Of a DNA stretch of 64,000 nt, positions 31,383 through 42,205 are shown in pieces. Position numbers and translations under genes: made by a program. Source of the stretch: Gammaproteobacteria bacterium (GTDB lineage Bacteria > Pseudomonadota > Gammaproteobacteria > Coxiellales > Coxiellaceae). The notes under the pieces are model-generated. The model searched no databases. It worked only from the letters and a program-made list of their open reading frames with translations, and was not told where the DNA came from. The stretch is from the NCBI GenBank assembly GCA_013287505.1, contig JABDDR010000003.1, forward strand, positions 1-64,000, written 5' to 3'. Numbering within the stretch: position 1 is the first letter of the stretch; the number at the start of each line of letters is the position of its first letter.

Positions 31383-32357
31383 TCACATATTAGGTGACAT
31401 AATCGTCCGACGCAACCCAGTTGAACGCGCGTAGGACTGTTCTCGTCGCATAACTTCGGAAAATAATGCAGACGATCGTCGTCCCCACGGAGGTTGTCGT
31501 TGTGCCGGCAACGGCGGCATAGCCGAAATTATCGGCTGTAAATACCGAAACATTTTTGAAAAAAACTCGGGGCCGAAAAAACGTATTAACTCGCTTTTAA
31601 CGCTGCTATTTTCTGTGCTCAATTGCACAAACTCATACAATTTGATGAACTTATGAATATTAGCTTCTCGTGGCGATAAAACTTCACTAGAAGCTATCAC
31701 TTCAATGTCATGAAACATTAAAAATATTTCGCGATTACTTTCAAAGCAGGGGCAATCCTTCGCAATATTCGTCTTGGATAGCAAGACAGCAAATGATTCT
31801 TTTATAATTTGATAAACCCATTGCGGATTCAAATCCTCTTGGATCAAGAATTGCAATAGAATAGGGGCTAACTGCTTACGAAATAATTTCAAAGCCACAA
31901 ACAGTGTGTCATAAAAGTTATCCGCTAAGCGACGTAAATCAACAGCATTTATTTTAATATGAGATAAAAAAGGGGTCATTGCGTCTAATAAAAAAAAACG
32001 CCACCGTTCTTCAGATTTTTCTAGAAAAACATACAAACTCTCAAAGTCAGGCAATGCTTTAATAACACCCGCATGCCCCACTATCTTAAAAAATTCAGCA
32101 TATCGATGAGCGGTCAACAACTGCGTAATTTGTAAATAATCGCATTTCGTCCAATCTACATTTTCAATCGATTGATTAATCGTTTGTAAAAACAAAATTC
32201 CATCATGTGCTTCAACGGCTGACAATACTTCTGGTAAAAAACTGCGGAATTGGTCTCGAACAATATTTTTCTCAGATTGATTCATTCTATTAAAAAAATC
32301 AGGCCAAACGTCTGCTGGTAAATTTTGCACACAAGATACAATTTGATTGTATCGCAT
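31383..32357 (-). CDS. Hypothetical 324-aa, predominantly helical-looking orphan protein
   Basis: Long ORF in intact neighbourhood; no family recognised. Confidence 0.65.
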   Translation of the reverse strand: MRYNQIVSCVQNLPADVWPDFFNRMNQSEKNIVRDQFRSFLPEVLSAVEAHDGILFLQTINQSIENVDWTKCDYLQITQLLTAHRYAEFFKIVGHAGVIKALPDFESLYVFLEKSEERWRFFLLDAMTPFLSHIKINAVDLRRLADNFYDTLFVALKLFRKQLAPILLQFLIQEDLNPQWVYQIIKESFAVLLSKTNIAKDCPCFESNREIFLMFHDIEVIASSEVLSPREANIHKFIKLYEFVQLSTENSSVKSELIRFFGPEFFSKMFRYLQPIISAMPPLPAQRQPPWGRRSSALFSEVMRREQSYARSTGLRRTIMSPNM

Positions 32358-32484
32358 ATCATCTCCATCCTGGAAAATACATTAGGCTTTAGAGTAGGTG
32401 GGAATTGGGGTTGAAGCAAGCGCTCAGTAATAAGGATTCACCGACACTGTCGCTCGGTTTCTGAATATATAGCGCAAGGTTTAA

Positions 32485-34050
32485 TTAAGCCGTCAGTTTA
32501 ATATGCGAGCCCGCAATCACGCTATTAACAAAACAGTGTTGTATCAGTTGTCCCCACAACGCTGATAGCTGTTGTGATAACTGCTTTGTATCAGTCGCAC
32601 TAGATTGACTAGGATCTGCATTTTGCATTTTCGAAACGTCAATAACAGCATAATCATGTTTATCAAACAACACTGCCTGCGAACCTGCTGCATTAAATGC
32701 TGCTGCTTGAATTGCTTCGGGTGCCGTTGATTTCTCGGTGCGTGATGCCAAAGGAACCATTTGCCATTGCAACTGATTTTGTTTTGCAACTGTTTCAGGA
32801 TTTGCACCACCTGCTATTTTTTTCTGCATTTGATAGGCCAATAATCCTGCTTGTGCTTGCGCTTCTTTTTCAATTAATTTTTCTTTGATTTGTGCGCTGA
32901 CCGTTGTCAATGGAATTGGTTGGCTTGGTATTTTTTTCTCGATACGCAATACTATTTGCGAACCATCACTGAGATCAATCGGATTGCTGTTATTATTAGA
33001 TTTAAAAACAGAATCGCTAAATATAGCTTCTAACACTTTGGGATTTGCAAAAATCCCCGTTTTTTCGCCAGTTTTTGTCAGCATTGGGCTGGTTTGAATG
33101 GGTAAATTTAATGTCTTTGCTGCGACATCCAAAGAATCAGGATTGGTATACGTTAAATCAGCTAAAGCACTACTTTCTTTCGTCAATAATGCACTCACCC
33201 GTTGATGCTGTATTAATGCAATTAATTTTTTTTCTGCTGATGCAAATGATTGTGATTTTGAAAAATTCTGCGCATGCGATTCATAATACGCTTTCGCATC
33301 TTCCGTCGTCACCGTTATTTTTTTTGCGAGATCGGTGGGCGATAAAAGAATATAAGAAACACTGACTTTTGCAGGTGTTTCATAGATTGATTGATTCAAT
33401 GTGTAATTATTTTTAATATCAGCATCACTCACATTCACTGTTGATTCGAATTTTTTCGCAGGAATAATGACATAACCAAATGCGCGTTTCTGATGCATAA
33501 GTGCATACACTTGCTTCACTTCATTAGGCAACGCAAATGCAGCGGTGCTAATACCGCTTGTCACTTGATTCACAATCCACTGCGATTGCACTTGGTTGAA
33601 AAATTGCATTGGCGTTAAATTCGCCTGATACAACGTTTGCATTAATTTAGCTTCGGAAAATTTTCCGTTATCTTGAAATTCAGGCGCCTGTTCAATCATC
33701 ATCTTGACTTGCGGCAGGCCAACAACAAAACCTTCTTTCTCAAAAGAGGTAAATAAAGCCGTTTGTGTCACGAGAGATTGCAATGCGTAATTTTTGAGTT
33801 CTTGTGTCATTGCGTCAGTCAGTGGATGACCTTGCATCTGTGACATAGTTTGTTTTTGTAATTGTGAAAATGCGTTGCTGACTTGATCGTGAGTGATCGC
33901 AACACCGTTGACCGTTGCAGCATCGTTTTGATCACTCGCACTTTGACCGAAATAATATTCAACACCGAAAAGAATAAATGCGCCTGCTACCAGTGCGATA
34001 ATAACACCGGCAATCCACCCTGATATACGATCCCTAATTTTTTGCAGCAT
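32485..34050 (-). CDS. ppiD: Peptidylprolyl isomerase/periplasmic chaperone PpiD-like (SurA_N_3)
   Basis: MLQKIRDRISGWIAGVIIALVAGAFILFGVEYYFG.. N-terminal anchor; downstream of hup as in enterics. Confidence 0.88.
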   Translation of the reverse strand: MLQKIRDRISGWIAGVIIALVAGAFILFGVEYYFGQSASDQNDAATVNGVAITHDQVSNAFSQLQKQTMSQMQGHPLTDAMTQELKNYALQSLVTQTALFTSFEKEGFVVGLPQVKMMIEQAPEFQDNGKFSEAKLMQTLYQANLTPMQFFNQVQSQWIVNQVTSGISTAAFALPNEVKQVYALMHQKRAFGYVIIPAKKFESTVNVSDADIKNNYTLNQSIYETPAKVSVSYILLSPTDLAKKITVTTEDAKAYYESHAQNFSKSQSFASAEKKLIALIQHQRVSALLTKESSALADLTYTNPDSLDVAAKTLNLPIQTSPMLTKTGEKTGIFANPKVLEAIFSDSVFKSNNNSNPIDLSDGSQIVLRIEKKIPSQPIPLTTVSAQIKEKLIEKEAQAQAGLLAYQMQKKIAGGANPETVAKQNQLQWQMVPLASRTEKSTAPEAIQAAAFNAAGSQAVLFDKHDYAVIDVSKMQNADPSQSSATDTKQLSQQLSALWGQLIQHCFVNSVIAGSHIKLTA

Positions 34051-34065
34051 GTTTTATTCCAGAAA

Positions 34066-34091
34066 GTAGAGACGTCGATTTATCGCGTCTC
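34066..34091 (+). repeat. REP-like palindrome between ppiD and tRNA-Asp
   Basis: gtagagacgtcgatttatcgcgtctc. Confidence 0.95.
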
Positions 34092-34098
34092 AAAAAAA

Positions 34099-34175
34099 TG
34101 GCGGAGCGGACGGGACTCGAACCCGCGACCCCCAGCGTGACAGGCCGGTATTCTAACCAGCTGAACTACCGCTCC
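34099..34175 (-). tRNA. tRNA-Asp (GTC), CCA encoded
   Basis: GGAGCGGTAGTTCAGCTGGTTAGAATACCGGCCTGTCACGCTGGGGGTCGCGGGTTCGAGTCCCGTCCGCTCCGCCA. Confidence 0.96.
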
Positions 34176-34196
34176 ACACATGGATCAAAAAAAACG

Positions 34197-34272
34197 TGGT
34201 GGGTGCTGAGGGATTCGAACCCCCGACATTCGCCTTGTAAGGGCGACGCTCTACCAACTGAGCTAAGCACCC
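34197..34272 (-). tRNA. tRNA-Val (TAC), CCA encoded
   Basis: GGGTGCTTAGCTCAGTTGGTAGAGCGTCGCCCTTACAAGGCGAATGTCGGGGGTTCGAATCCCTCAGCACCCACCA. Confidence 0.96.
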
Positions 34273-34337
34273 AAGTCTTCTTTGACGCCGATATGGTACC
34301 TTGAATTTAGAAAGTTGCAACAAGAAAGTTTAGAAAA

Positions 34338-34619
34338 TTATTTCTCACCATTCACCGCATCTTTCAAACGCTTTCCCGCTTTGAATTTTGCAATAACCGA
34401 TGCTGGAATTTTCATTTCAACACCTGTACGAGGATTACGACCCATGCGTGCAGCACGTTTACTTGTTTCAAACGAACCGAAATTTACCAACGCCACTTTA
34501 CCACCCTTTGCTAAAGTATCTGTAATCGCTTCAATAAAAGTTGTTAATGCTGTTTCTGCAGCCGCTTTTGAAATATCTGCTTGCGTCGCCATTAAATCCA
34601 CTAAATCTTGTCTGTTCAT
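34338..34619 (-). CDS. hup: DNA-binding protein HU
   Basis: MNRQDLVDLMATQADISKAAAETALTTFIEAITDTLAKGGKVALVNFGSFETSKRAARMGRNPRTG. Confidence 0.97.
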   Translation of the reverse strand: MNRQDLVDLMATQADISKAAAETALTTFIEAITDTLAKGGKVALVNFGSFETSKRAARMGRNPRTGVEMKIPASVIAKFKAGKRLKDAVNGEK

Positions 34620-34768
34620 AGTTGAGTTCCCTGCGGTTTGAAAAAAAGAAAAATTTCTCGACGCGAATTTTATACCAATTGCAGAAGAGCGCTGTCAAGG
34701 AAATTCCAAGAAATATCCAATACTTAACTTATATCTTGACAACGCACTGAAAAAATTAATGATTAAAA

Positions 34769-35641
34769 TTATACTTTCATTACCGCAGCAACCGCTTTAC
34801 CAATTTCCGCTGGAGAACGAACGGTGTAAACACCTGCCGCTTCAAGCGCTTTAAATTTCTCAGCAGCAGTTCCTTTTCCACCCGCAATAATTGCACCGGC
34901 GTGACCCATGCGCTTACCTTCTGGTGCTGTTACACCGGCGATATAAGAAACCACGGGTTTTTTCACATGATGTTTAATATATTCAGCGGCTTCTTCTTCA
35001 CCTGATCCGCCAATTTCACCAACCATCGCGATCACTTCGGTTTGCGGATCTTTTTCAAACATCGCAAGCACGTCGATAAAGTTTGTGCCTGGAATCGGAT
35101 CACCGCCAATACCTACGCAAGTGCTTTGACCAAAACCCAATTCAGTTGTTTGATTCACCGCCTCATACGTTAATGTACCTGAACGCGACACAATACCGAC
35201 TTTTCCAGGTTGATGAATATGTCCTGGCATAATACCGATTTTGCATTCGCCCGGTGTAATAACGCCGGGACAATTCGGTCCAATCAAACGCACATTTTTG
35301 CCTTTCATATAGGCTTTAACTGCCATCATATCTAAAACAGGAACACCTTCTGTAATACAAATCACTAATTTAATACCAGCATCGATAGCTTCGATAATGG
35401 AATCTTTACAAAAAGGCGCGGGCACGAAAATCATTGTCGCATCTGCATGTGTTGCATCAAACGCATCACGTACGCTATTAAAAACAGGCAAACCCAAATG
35501 TGTTTCGCCGCCTTTACCTGGTGTGACACCACCGACCATTTTAGTGCCGTAATTGATACATTGTTCGGAATGAAATGTGCCGTGTTTACCGGTAAAACCT
35601 TGGCAGATAACTTTGGTGTTTTTGTTGATTAAAATACTCAT
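34769..35641 (-). CDS. sucD: Succinate-CoA ligase alpha subunit
   Basis: [57 protein letters not shown]. Confidence 0.98.
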   Translation of the reverse strand: MSILINKNTKVICQGFTGKHGTFHSEQCINYGTKMVGGVTPGKGGETHLGLPVFNSVRDAFDATHADATMIFVPAPFCKDSIIEAIDAGIKLVICITEGVPVLDMMAVKAYMKGKNVRLIGPNCPGVITPGECKIGIMPGHIHQPGKVGIVSRSGTLTYEAVNQTTELGFGQSTCVGIGGDPIPGTNFIDVLAMFEKDPQTEVIAMVGEIGGSGEEEAAEYIKHHVKKPVVSYIAGVTAPEGKRMGHAGAIIAGGKGTAAEKFKALEAAGVYTVRSPAEIGKAVAAVMKV

Positions 35642-35663
35642 AGTTTTTCTCTTTGTTTAGATT

Positions 35664-36824
35664 CTATTTGACGAGCTCTACAATCTTTCTCGCCGCTTCC
35701 GCAAATCCAACTGCTGGTGTGATATTCAACCCACTTTCTGCTAATTTTTTCGCACCTAATTCTGAGTTATTGCCTTCCAAACGCGCAACAACCGGCACTT
35801 TCACACCAACGTCAGCAACCGCTGCAATAATACCTTCCGCAATCATGTCGCAACGTACAATGCCACCAAAAATATTCACTAAAATACCTTTGACGTTTTT
35901 ATCCGACGTAATAATTTTAAATGCTTCCGTCACACGTTCACGTGTTGCACCACCACCGACATCTAAAAAGTTTGCCGGTTGTCCGCCTTGCAACTTAATC
36001 ATATCCATCGTTGCCATTGCTAAACCTGCGCCATTCACCATGCAACCAATATCACCTTCCAAAGCAACATAATTTAATTCCCATTGTTGCGCGCGTGTTT
36101 CGCGTTCTTCTTCTTGCGTCGTATCACGCATTTCACGCAATTGCGGATGACGATACATCGCGTTATCATCCAAATTAATTTTTGCATCTAAGCAAATTAA
36201 TTCATTGGTTTTTGTAACAACGAGCGGATTAATTTCTAACATGCTCATGTCATTCGCCATAAACGCATCATACAAACCCATCATTAATTGCGTGAATGCG
36301 CGCATTTGTTCCATTTGCAAACCAAGTCCGAAAAATAATTCGCGACATTGATAAGGTTGCAAACCGACAATAGGGTCAACTACCGCTTTAAGAATTTTTT
36401 CTGGGGTTTTATGAGCGACTTCTTCAATTTCAACACCACCTTCTGTCGATGCCATAAACACAACACTTTGTGTGGCACGATCAATCACAGCGCCTAAATA
36501 TAATTCGCGCGCAATATCAGAGGGTTTTTCAATCCAGATTTGATTGACCGGTTGGCCTTTTTCATCGGTTTGAAATGTGACTAATCGCGTACCCAATAAT
36601 GATTGCGCAACCGTTGCCGCTTCTTCAGGCGAATTCACTAATTTCACGCCACCCGCTTTACCGCGACCACCCGCATGCACTTGCGCTTTCACTACCCAAC
36701 GCGTGCCACCCAAACGATTCGCAGCTGGAATAATATCAGCTGCATTTGAAACCACTTCGCCATCGGGGACAGCAACACCATATTTTTTTAATAAATTTTT
36801 TGCTTGGTATTCATGGAGATTCAT
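35664..36824 (-). CDS. sucC: Succinate-CoA ligase beta subunit
   Basis: [38 protein letters not shown]. Confidence 0.98.
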   Translation of the reverse strand: MNLHEYQAKNLLKKYGVAVPDGEVVSNAADIIPAANRLGGTRWVVKAQVHAGGRGKAGGVKLVNSPEEAATVAQSLLGTRLVTFQTDEKGQPVNQIWIEKPSDIARELYLGAVIDRATQSVVFMASTEGGVEIEEVAHKTPEKILKAVVDPIVGLQPYQCRELFFGLGLQMEQMRAFTQLMMGLYDAFMANDMSMLEINPLVVTKTNELICLDAKINLDDNAMYRHPQLREMRDTTQEEERETRAQQWELNYVALEGDIGCMVNGAGLAMATMDMIKLQGGQPANFLDVGGGATRERVTEAFKIITSDKNVKGILVNIFGGIVRCDMIAEGIIAAVADVGVKVPVVARLEGNNSELGAKKLAESGLNITPAVGFAEAARKIVELVK

Positions 36825-36999
36825 TTCGTTTCTCTACTGGTTAATTAAATCTGAGCGCATAATACTCGAAAACCTTTGACCGTACCAGGCTTGTTGGCGT
36901 GAAAAGAATCCTTAAGGCAGCATTAATTTCAACGAAAAGCATTGATAAAATAGATCAAAAATAATACAGTTCATAAAATAATTAACCTCATACTGGTGA

Positions 37000-37965
37000 A
37001 TGATGATCAGAAATCCACTAATAGTAGTGACCTCGCAAGCTTCGAGCAGCTTATTAGCATTACCAACCGATGTCTTACATATTGTCGTTCTCTATCTCCT
37101 GCAATTTGAGAATTCAATCTTTAGAGAAAACTCGCCCCAGGAGAATCGATTTGCGCAATGGCTTGAAACGCTATGGAGCATTCAGGATACTCCAGTTGAT
37201 AACCCATTGCTGGAAACACCCGCCCACTTTCCAAAAGATTTAAGAGCATTGATGGCGACATCAAGTGACGTTTTTTGGCGTGTTATGACACTGAATCCCA
37301 GTCACCATTATGAAAAATTGCCTAACATTTTGAAAAACTGTTTACCGCTATGGGGAATTAAGCAATCTCGGGATAGATTTTTCTTTGATAGATTTGACGT
37401 TCAGGCCATCGCATCAACTCCTTTAGTCAACTGGTTTTTTGTAGAAAGCACATGGACTCGCGTTCCAGAACCACCGATCAGTGCTCTGGTACGTGCTTTG
37501 CAAGTAGAAATCACGAACATAGATCCTGCGCCTGCGCCTCGGAAGCATTATGATTTACCCGCGTTAATAAAAATTTATGCGAGTGATTTAACAATGTACT
37601 TTTTCAGACTACTGGCTCTTTTGAGCTTGGGGGTAACATTTGGTCTGATCGTCTTTGCACTGGTAGAGCCAAACGCTCTATCGAACAGCGATTTTGTTCC
37701 TGTTAAAATCGTCAACGCTACCACAAACAACACCAACACATCGTTTCTAGGTTTAGATACTCAACAGTTAAGTACGATCATGATATTTGCTATTCCTATC
37801 TTTTTTTCTTTTGCAACAGGAATGATCGCTCTTTGTGTGCAAGACAATAAAAAGGAAGTTCAAGGAAGATTAGTTCATGCATCGACATTATTTCAAAAAG
37901 CCGAAAATCGATTGAGGGACAACACCGTTGGGGCTATCGATAATATGATGCAGGATCTTCATTGA
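37000..37965 (+). CDS. Hypothetical protein with F-box-like N-terminus and two central TM helices
   Basis: LLALPTDVLHIVVLYLLQF resembles the first half of an F-box; hydrophobic FRLLALLSLGVTFGLIVFALV and STIMIFAIPIFFSFATGMIALCV. Confidence 0.65.
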   Translation: MMIRNPLIVVTSQASSSLLALPTDVLHIVVLYLLQFENSIFRENSPQENRFAQWLETLWSIQDTPVDNPLLETPAHFPKDLRALMATSSDVFWRVMTLNPSHHYEKLPNILKNCLPLWGIKQSRDRFFFDRFDVQAIASTPLVNWFFVESTWTRVPEPPISALVRALQVEITNIDPAPAPRKHYDLPALIKIYASDLTMYFFRLLALLSLGVTFGLIVFALVEPNALSNSDFVPVKIVNATTNNTNTSFLGLDTQQLSTIMIFAIPIFFSFATGMIALCVQDNKKEVQGRLVHASTLFQKAENRLRDNTVGAIDNMMQDLH

Positions 37966-38030
37966 TAAATTGGAGTGGGAGAAAATCAAACCGTACCACT
38001 GACGTTTTCACTCCCACTTCCGCTTCCACT

Positions 38031-38225
38031 TTAAGCATGTGTCGCTTTCATATCATGCCCACAACACATCGGTGATTTAATTTTACCGCATTGTTTCGGG
38101 CATTCAGCCACTTGCACATCTTTACCACCTGCTTTAATCGTTTTGCTCTGTAATGGCGCGCCACATTTTCCACACGTCAATCCCTTCACAGCCATACCAC
38201 AATCACAACATTCGTATTTAGTCAT
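38031..38225 (-). CDS. Small zinc-ribbon-like Cys-rich protein
   Basis: 64 aa with CCDCG..CGKCG..CPKQCG..CCGHD cysteine clusters. Confidence 0.75.
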   Translation of the reverse strand: MTKYECCDCGMAVKGLTCGKCGAPLQSKTIKAGGKDVQVAECPKQCGKIKSPMCCGHDMKATHA

Positions 38226-38362
38226 AAAAAACTCCTTTTTTGTAATTGTTCAGCATTTTTAAAAAACACAAATTATTTTATCATCAAAATAAAAATAAAA
38301 AGCGGTTATTTTTAAAAAACGCAGTAATATAACTGAATATAAAAACCGACGGACGGTGTATA

Positions 38363-40276
38363 ATGAACATCCCACTTTGGACGCCCACACAAAAAGAAAT
38401 GCAACATACGCACATGATGCATTTTATCAATGCCATCAATCATCAATACAATTTAAATATCAATAACTACGACGCCCTTCATCAATGGTCAATCGATCAA
38501 CCTGAACAATTTTGGAAAGCGGTTTCCGATTTTTGCGAGATTCAATATTCAATTCAACCCACAAAAATAATGCGATCACAAAAAGAGATATGGAAAACCC
38601 AATGGTTTGTTGATGCGCGTTTGAATTTTGCAGAAAATTTATTGCAGCGTCGCGATGATCATACCGCTTTAATTTATGTCAATGAAAATGGTGAAAATAA
38701 AAAAATCACCTACGCTGAATTATTTTTACAAGTGCAAAATCTTGCGGCGCATTTAATAAAATGCGGCGTACAATCGGGTGATCGAATTGCTGGATTCGTT
38801 ACCAATTGCATTGAAACTGTTATTGCCATGTTAGCAACAACTTCGTTGGGTGCTATTTGGACGGCATGTGGGCCTGAATTTGGCGTGGATGCTTTGATTG
38901 AACGTTTTGCGCAAATTGAACCAAAAATTTTATTTGTGGTGAATGAACATCATTTTGGTGGAAAAAAATTTGAGCATGCAGAAACCATTAAACAATTACG
39001 AGAGAAATTGCCGAGTGTAAAAAATGTTATTGATGTTGCGGAAATAATTTTGGGACGCGTGGATTCGGTGGGGCGCGAGAAATATAGTCTTTACGAACAA
39101 TTTCCGTTCAATCACCCGCTCTACATTTTATATTCTTCTGGCACGACCGGAAAACCCAAATGCATGGTACATGGCGCGGGCAATATTTTAATTCAGCATA
39201 AAAAAGAATTGATGCTGCACACAGATTTACATGCAGAAGATACTTTATTTTTTTACACCACCTGCAGCTGGATGATGTGGCACTGGATGATCAGCGGATT
39301 AAGTGTTGGCGCAACGCTCGTGCTATATGATGGATCTCCTTTTTATCCGAATAATACCGCTCTTTTTGATCTGATTGACAAATGCGATGTATCCATTTTT
39401 GGTGCTGGCGCAAAGATCATTGAAACGTATTTAAAAAATAATTTAAACCCTTGCAAAACACATCGCTTAGCAAAATTAAAAACGATTTTAACAACAGGCT
39501 CACCGCTGTTAAAAGAAAGTTTTGATTATATTTATTCAAATATAAAATCGGATGTGCGCGTATCCAGCATTTCAGGTGGCAGCGATATTGTGTCGTGTTT
39601 TGCGCTGGGAAATCCGTTATTACCTGTTTATTCTGAAGAATTACAATGTCGCGGATTAGGCATGCGCGTTGAGATTTTTGATGCCGATGGCAATTCAATT
39701 AAAAATCAACCGGGTGAATTGGTATGCACACAATCATTTCCCGCAATGCCACTTTATTTTTGGAATGATACCGACGGTCAAAAATATTTTAACGCCTATT
39801 TCAATCAATTTCCGAATGTTTGGACGCATGGTGATTATGCAAAAATAACCGAACATCATGGTTTAATTATTTTTGGGCGATCCGATGCCACTTTAAATCC
39901 CGGTGGCATTCGCATTGGCACTGCAGATATTTATACACAAGTATTAAAAATAGATTGCGTATCCGATTGTCTGGCTGCAGGATTTCAAAAAAATGGTGAC
40001 GAAGATATTATTTTATTTGTCACATTAAAAAATAATTTACTGCTGGATGAAAAATTAATTGCCGATATTAAAAAAATTATTCGTGATAACACAACGCCTT
40101 TTCACGTACCGAAAAAAATTATTCAAGTAAAAGATATTCCCAAAACCATGAATGGAAAAACCATGGAAATTGCGGTGAAAAATATCATTAATGGGCGTGA
40201 GGTTAAAAATACGGAAGTGTTAGCAAATCCTCAATGCCTACAGTATTTTAAAAATCTGCTTGGGTTAAAAAACTGA
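38363..40276 (+). CDS. Acetoacetate-CoA ligase (acetoacetyl-CoA synthetase)
   Basis: LYILYSSGTTGKPKCMVHGAGNILIQHKKELMLHTDL, TTCSWMMWHWMISGLSVGATLVLYDGSP, GRSDATLNPGGIRIGTADIY. Confidence 0.93.
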   Translation: MNIPLWTPTQKEMQHTHMMHFINAINHQYNLNINNYDALHQWSIDQPEQFWKAVSDFCEIQYSIQPTKIMRSQKEIWKTQWFVDARLNFAENLLQRRDDHTALIYVNENGENKKITYAELFLQVQNLAAHLIKCGVQSGDRIAGFVTNCIETVIAMLATTSLGAIWTACGPEFGVDALIERFAQIEPKILFVVNEHHFGGKKFEHAETIKQLREKLPSVKNVIDVAEIILGRVDSVGREKYSLYEQFPFNHPLYILYSSGTTGKPKCMVHGAGNILIQHKKELMLHTDLHAEDTLFFYTTCSWMMWHWMISGLSVGATLVLYDGSPFYPNNTALFDLIDKCDVSIFGAGAKIIETYLKNNLNPCKTHRLAKLKTILTTGSPLLKESFDYIYSNIKSDVRVSSISGGSDIVSCFALGNPLLPVYSEELQCRGLGMRVEIFDADGNSIKNQPGELVCTQSFPAMPLYFWNDTDGQKYFNAYFNQFPNVWTHGDYAKITEHHGLIIFGRSDATLNPGGIRIGTADIYTQVLKIDCVSDCLAAGFQKNGDEDIILFVTLKNNLLLDEKLIADIKKIIRDNTTPFHVPKKIIQVKDIPKTMNGKTMEIAVKNIINGREVKNTEVLANPQCLQYFKNLLGLKN

Positions 40277-40320
40277 TTTTTACGGATATAAATCTTAAAA
40301 AATTACCGTTATCATTTCCA

Positions 40321-40349
40321 TTGACATTTTATTTTATTGTTATTACAAT
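40321..40349 (+). promoter_or_regulatory. Candidate sigma70 promoter for brnTA: TTGACA-17 nt-TACAAT, overlapped by ATTGT-TATT-ACAAT palindrome
   Basis: Read directly; 15 nt upstream of the brnT ATG at 40364. Confidence 0.55.
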
Positions 40350-40363
40350 TAAATGGATGATGT

Positions 40364-40690
40364 ATGGAAATTATTTTTGATCTTGCAAAATCATCAAGAA
40401 ATGAGGCTGAAAGGCAGCTATCGTTTAATGAAGCTGTTAACTTTAATTGGGATTCAGCAGTCATCATTGAAGACAAACGCTTCCCTTATCCTGAACAACG
40501 CTTAATTGCTACGGGATTCTTGGGTGATAGATTGCATGTTTTATGCTTCACACGCGTTAATAGTGACATACGGGTGATTAGTTTTCGCAAGACTAACTTA
40601 CGTGAGGTAAAAAAATATGAACAAGAAATCAAAAAAGCCAAAGAAAACGAGGATTTTGAAAGAAAAGCCGCTAACGAACCAAGATGGTGA
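40364..40690 (+). CDS. brnT: BrnT-family toxin
   Basis: FDLAKSSRNEAERQLSFNEAVNFNWDSAVIIEDKRFPYPEQRLIATGFLGDRLHVLCFTRVNSDIRVISFRKTNLREVKKYE. Confidence 0.88.
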   Translation: MEIIFDLAKSSRNEAERQLSFNEAVNFNWDSAVIIEDKRFPYPEQRLIATGFLGDRLHVLCFTRVNSDIRVISFRKTNLREVKKYEQEIKKAKENEDFERKAANEPRW

Positions 40691-40949
40691 GGTACGAGAA
40701 CTAACCGCAGCAGACTTTCGTAAAATGCGTCCTGCCAAAGAGGTGTTACCTCCCGAATTGTATGAAGGGCTAATTAATCTTAAAAAAGTCGGTCAACGTG
40801 GCCCACAAAAAAAGCCAAAAAAAATATCTATCACGATGCGCTACAGCCCTGAAGTGGTCGAGTATTTCAAATCAACTGGCGACGGTTGGCAAACCCGCAT
40901 GGATGATGCTTTAAAAGAATGGATTAAAAAACATAAGCGTGCGGCGTGA
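40617..40949 (+). CDS. brnA: BrnA-family antitoxin
   Basis: KKISITMRYSPEVVEYFKSTGDGWQTRMDDALKEWIKKH; overlaps brnT 3' end. Confidence 0.88.
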   Translation: MNKKSKKPKKTRILKEKPLTNQDGEVRELTAADFRKMRPAKEVLPPELYEGLINLKKVGQRGPQKKPKKISITMRYSPEVVEYFKSTGDGWQTRMDDALKEWIKKHKRAA

Positions 40950-40950
40950 A

Positions 40951-40975
40951 AGACGCGATGAATCGGCGTCTCTAC
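40951..40975 (-). repeat. REP-like palindrome at brnA/ispG 3' ends
   Basis: agacgcgatgaatcggcgtctctac. Confidence 0.95.
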
Positions 40976-42195
40976 GCCCGCTTTTGATATTTTGTCTTCA
41001 CATATTCTTCAATCATCGCTTTATATTGCGCTGTAATATTATCACCGCGTAGCGTCGCAACCTTTTCACCATCCATAAAAACAGGCGCAACGGGTGCTTC
41101 ACCCGTGCCTGGCAAACTAATGCCAATATTCGCATGTTTGCTTTCACCAGGACCATTCACCACACAGCCCATCACTGCTAGCTGTAAATTTTCAACACCC
41201 ACAAATTCTTTTCGCCATTGCGGCATTTTGTCACGAATAAACATGTCGACGTCTTGCGTTAATTCACGGAAAAAAGTGCTGGTTGTGCGACCACAACCTG
41301 GACATGCTGTAATCATCGGAGAAAATGAACGTATACCTAATGATTGCAAAATTTGTTGTGACACGATCACTTCTCTATCACGAGAACCATTTGGTTCTGG
41401 TGTGAGCGACGTACGAATCGTATCACCAATACCATAATGCAATAACACGCCCATACCAATACTAGAAGCAACGATACCTTTTGATCCCATGCCCGCTTCA
41501 GTTAATCCCAAATGCAACGCATAATGACAACGTTCTGCGAGCATTTGATAGACCAAAATTAAATCCGGCACATTACTCACTTTACAAGACAACACAATTT
41601 TATCCGGCGATAACCCGCATTTTTCTGCCGCCTGCGCGCTCGTCAATGCAGAAACAACCAATGCCTCACGCAAAATCGCTTGTGATGATTTGGGATGCGC
41701 TGATTTGGCATTCTCATCCATCATTTGCGTCGCTAAATTTTTATCAAGACTCCCCCAATTAACACCAATGCGAACAGGTTTTTGATATTCAATAGCCGCC
41801 TGAATCATTGTATTAAATTGATCGTCTTTTTTAGTACCAAAACCCACATTACCAGGATTAATACGATATTTAGATAATGCTTTTGCACATTCCGGAAATT
41901 CTTTTAATAAGCGATGACCGTTGTAATGAAAATCGCCAACGAGTGGAACGCCGTCATAACCAGCCTTATTTAATTGGTCACGAATGAATGCAACTTGCGC
42001 AGCAGCTTCCTCGGTATTCACTGTAATGCGTACTAACTCAGAACCGGCATCTGCTAATAATTTAATTTGTTCAACAGTTTTTTTTGCATCTGCTGTATCA
42101 GTATCTGTCATCGATTGGACGACAATCGGCGCACCACCACCTATGGTGAAGTCGCCGACCTGTACAGCATGTGTTTTATGACGAATAGTGCGCAT
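40972..42195 (-). CDS. ispG: (E)-4-hydroxy-3-methylbut-2-enyl-diphosphate synthase IspG; track ORF extends to 42303 but start at 42195 (MRTIRHKT) preferred
   Basis: [52 protein letters not shown]-like [26 protein letters not shown]. Confidence 0.96.
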   Translation of the reverse strand: MRTIRHKTHAVQVGDFTIGGGAPIVVQSMTDTDTADAKKTVEQIKLLADAGSELVRITVNTEEAAAQVAFIRDQLNKAGYDGVPLVGDFHYNGHRLLKEFPECAKALSKYRINPGNVGFGTKKDDQFNTMIQAAIEYQKPVRIGVNWGSLDKNLATQMMDENAKSAHPKSSQAILREALVVSALTSAQAAEKCGLSPDKIVLSCKVSNVPDLILVYQMLAERCHYALHLGLTEAGMGSKGIVASSIGMGVLLHYGIGDTIRTSLTPEPNGSRDREVIVSQQILQSLGIRSFSPMITACPGCGRTTSTFFRELTQDVDMFIRDKMPQWRKEFVGVENLQLAVMGCVVNGPGESKHANIGISLPGTGEAPVAPVFMDGEKVATLRGDNITAQYKAMIEEYVKTKYQKRA

Positions 42196-42205
42196 GAACC
42201 GGATT

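Noticed and set aside
34098-34304. Plus-strand ORF MAERTGLEPATPSVTGRYSNQLNYRSTHGSKK...
   Set aside because: Classic spurious ORF from antisense translation of tRNA-Asp and tRNA-Val genes.
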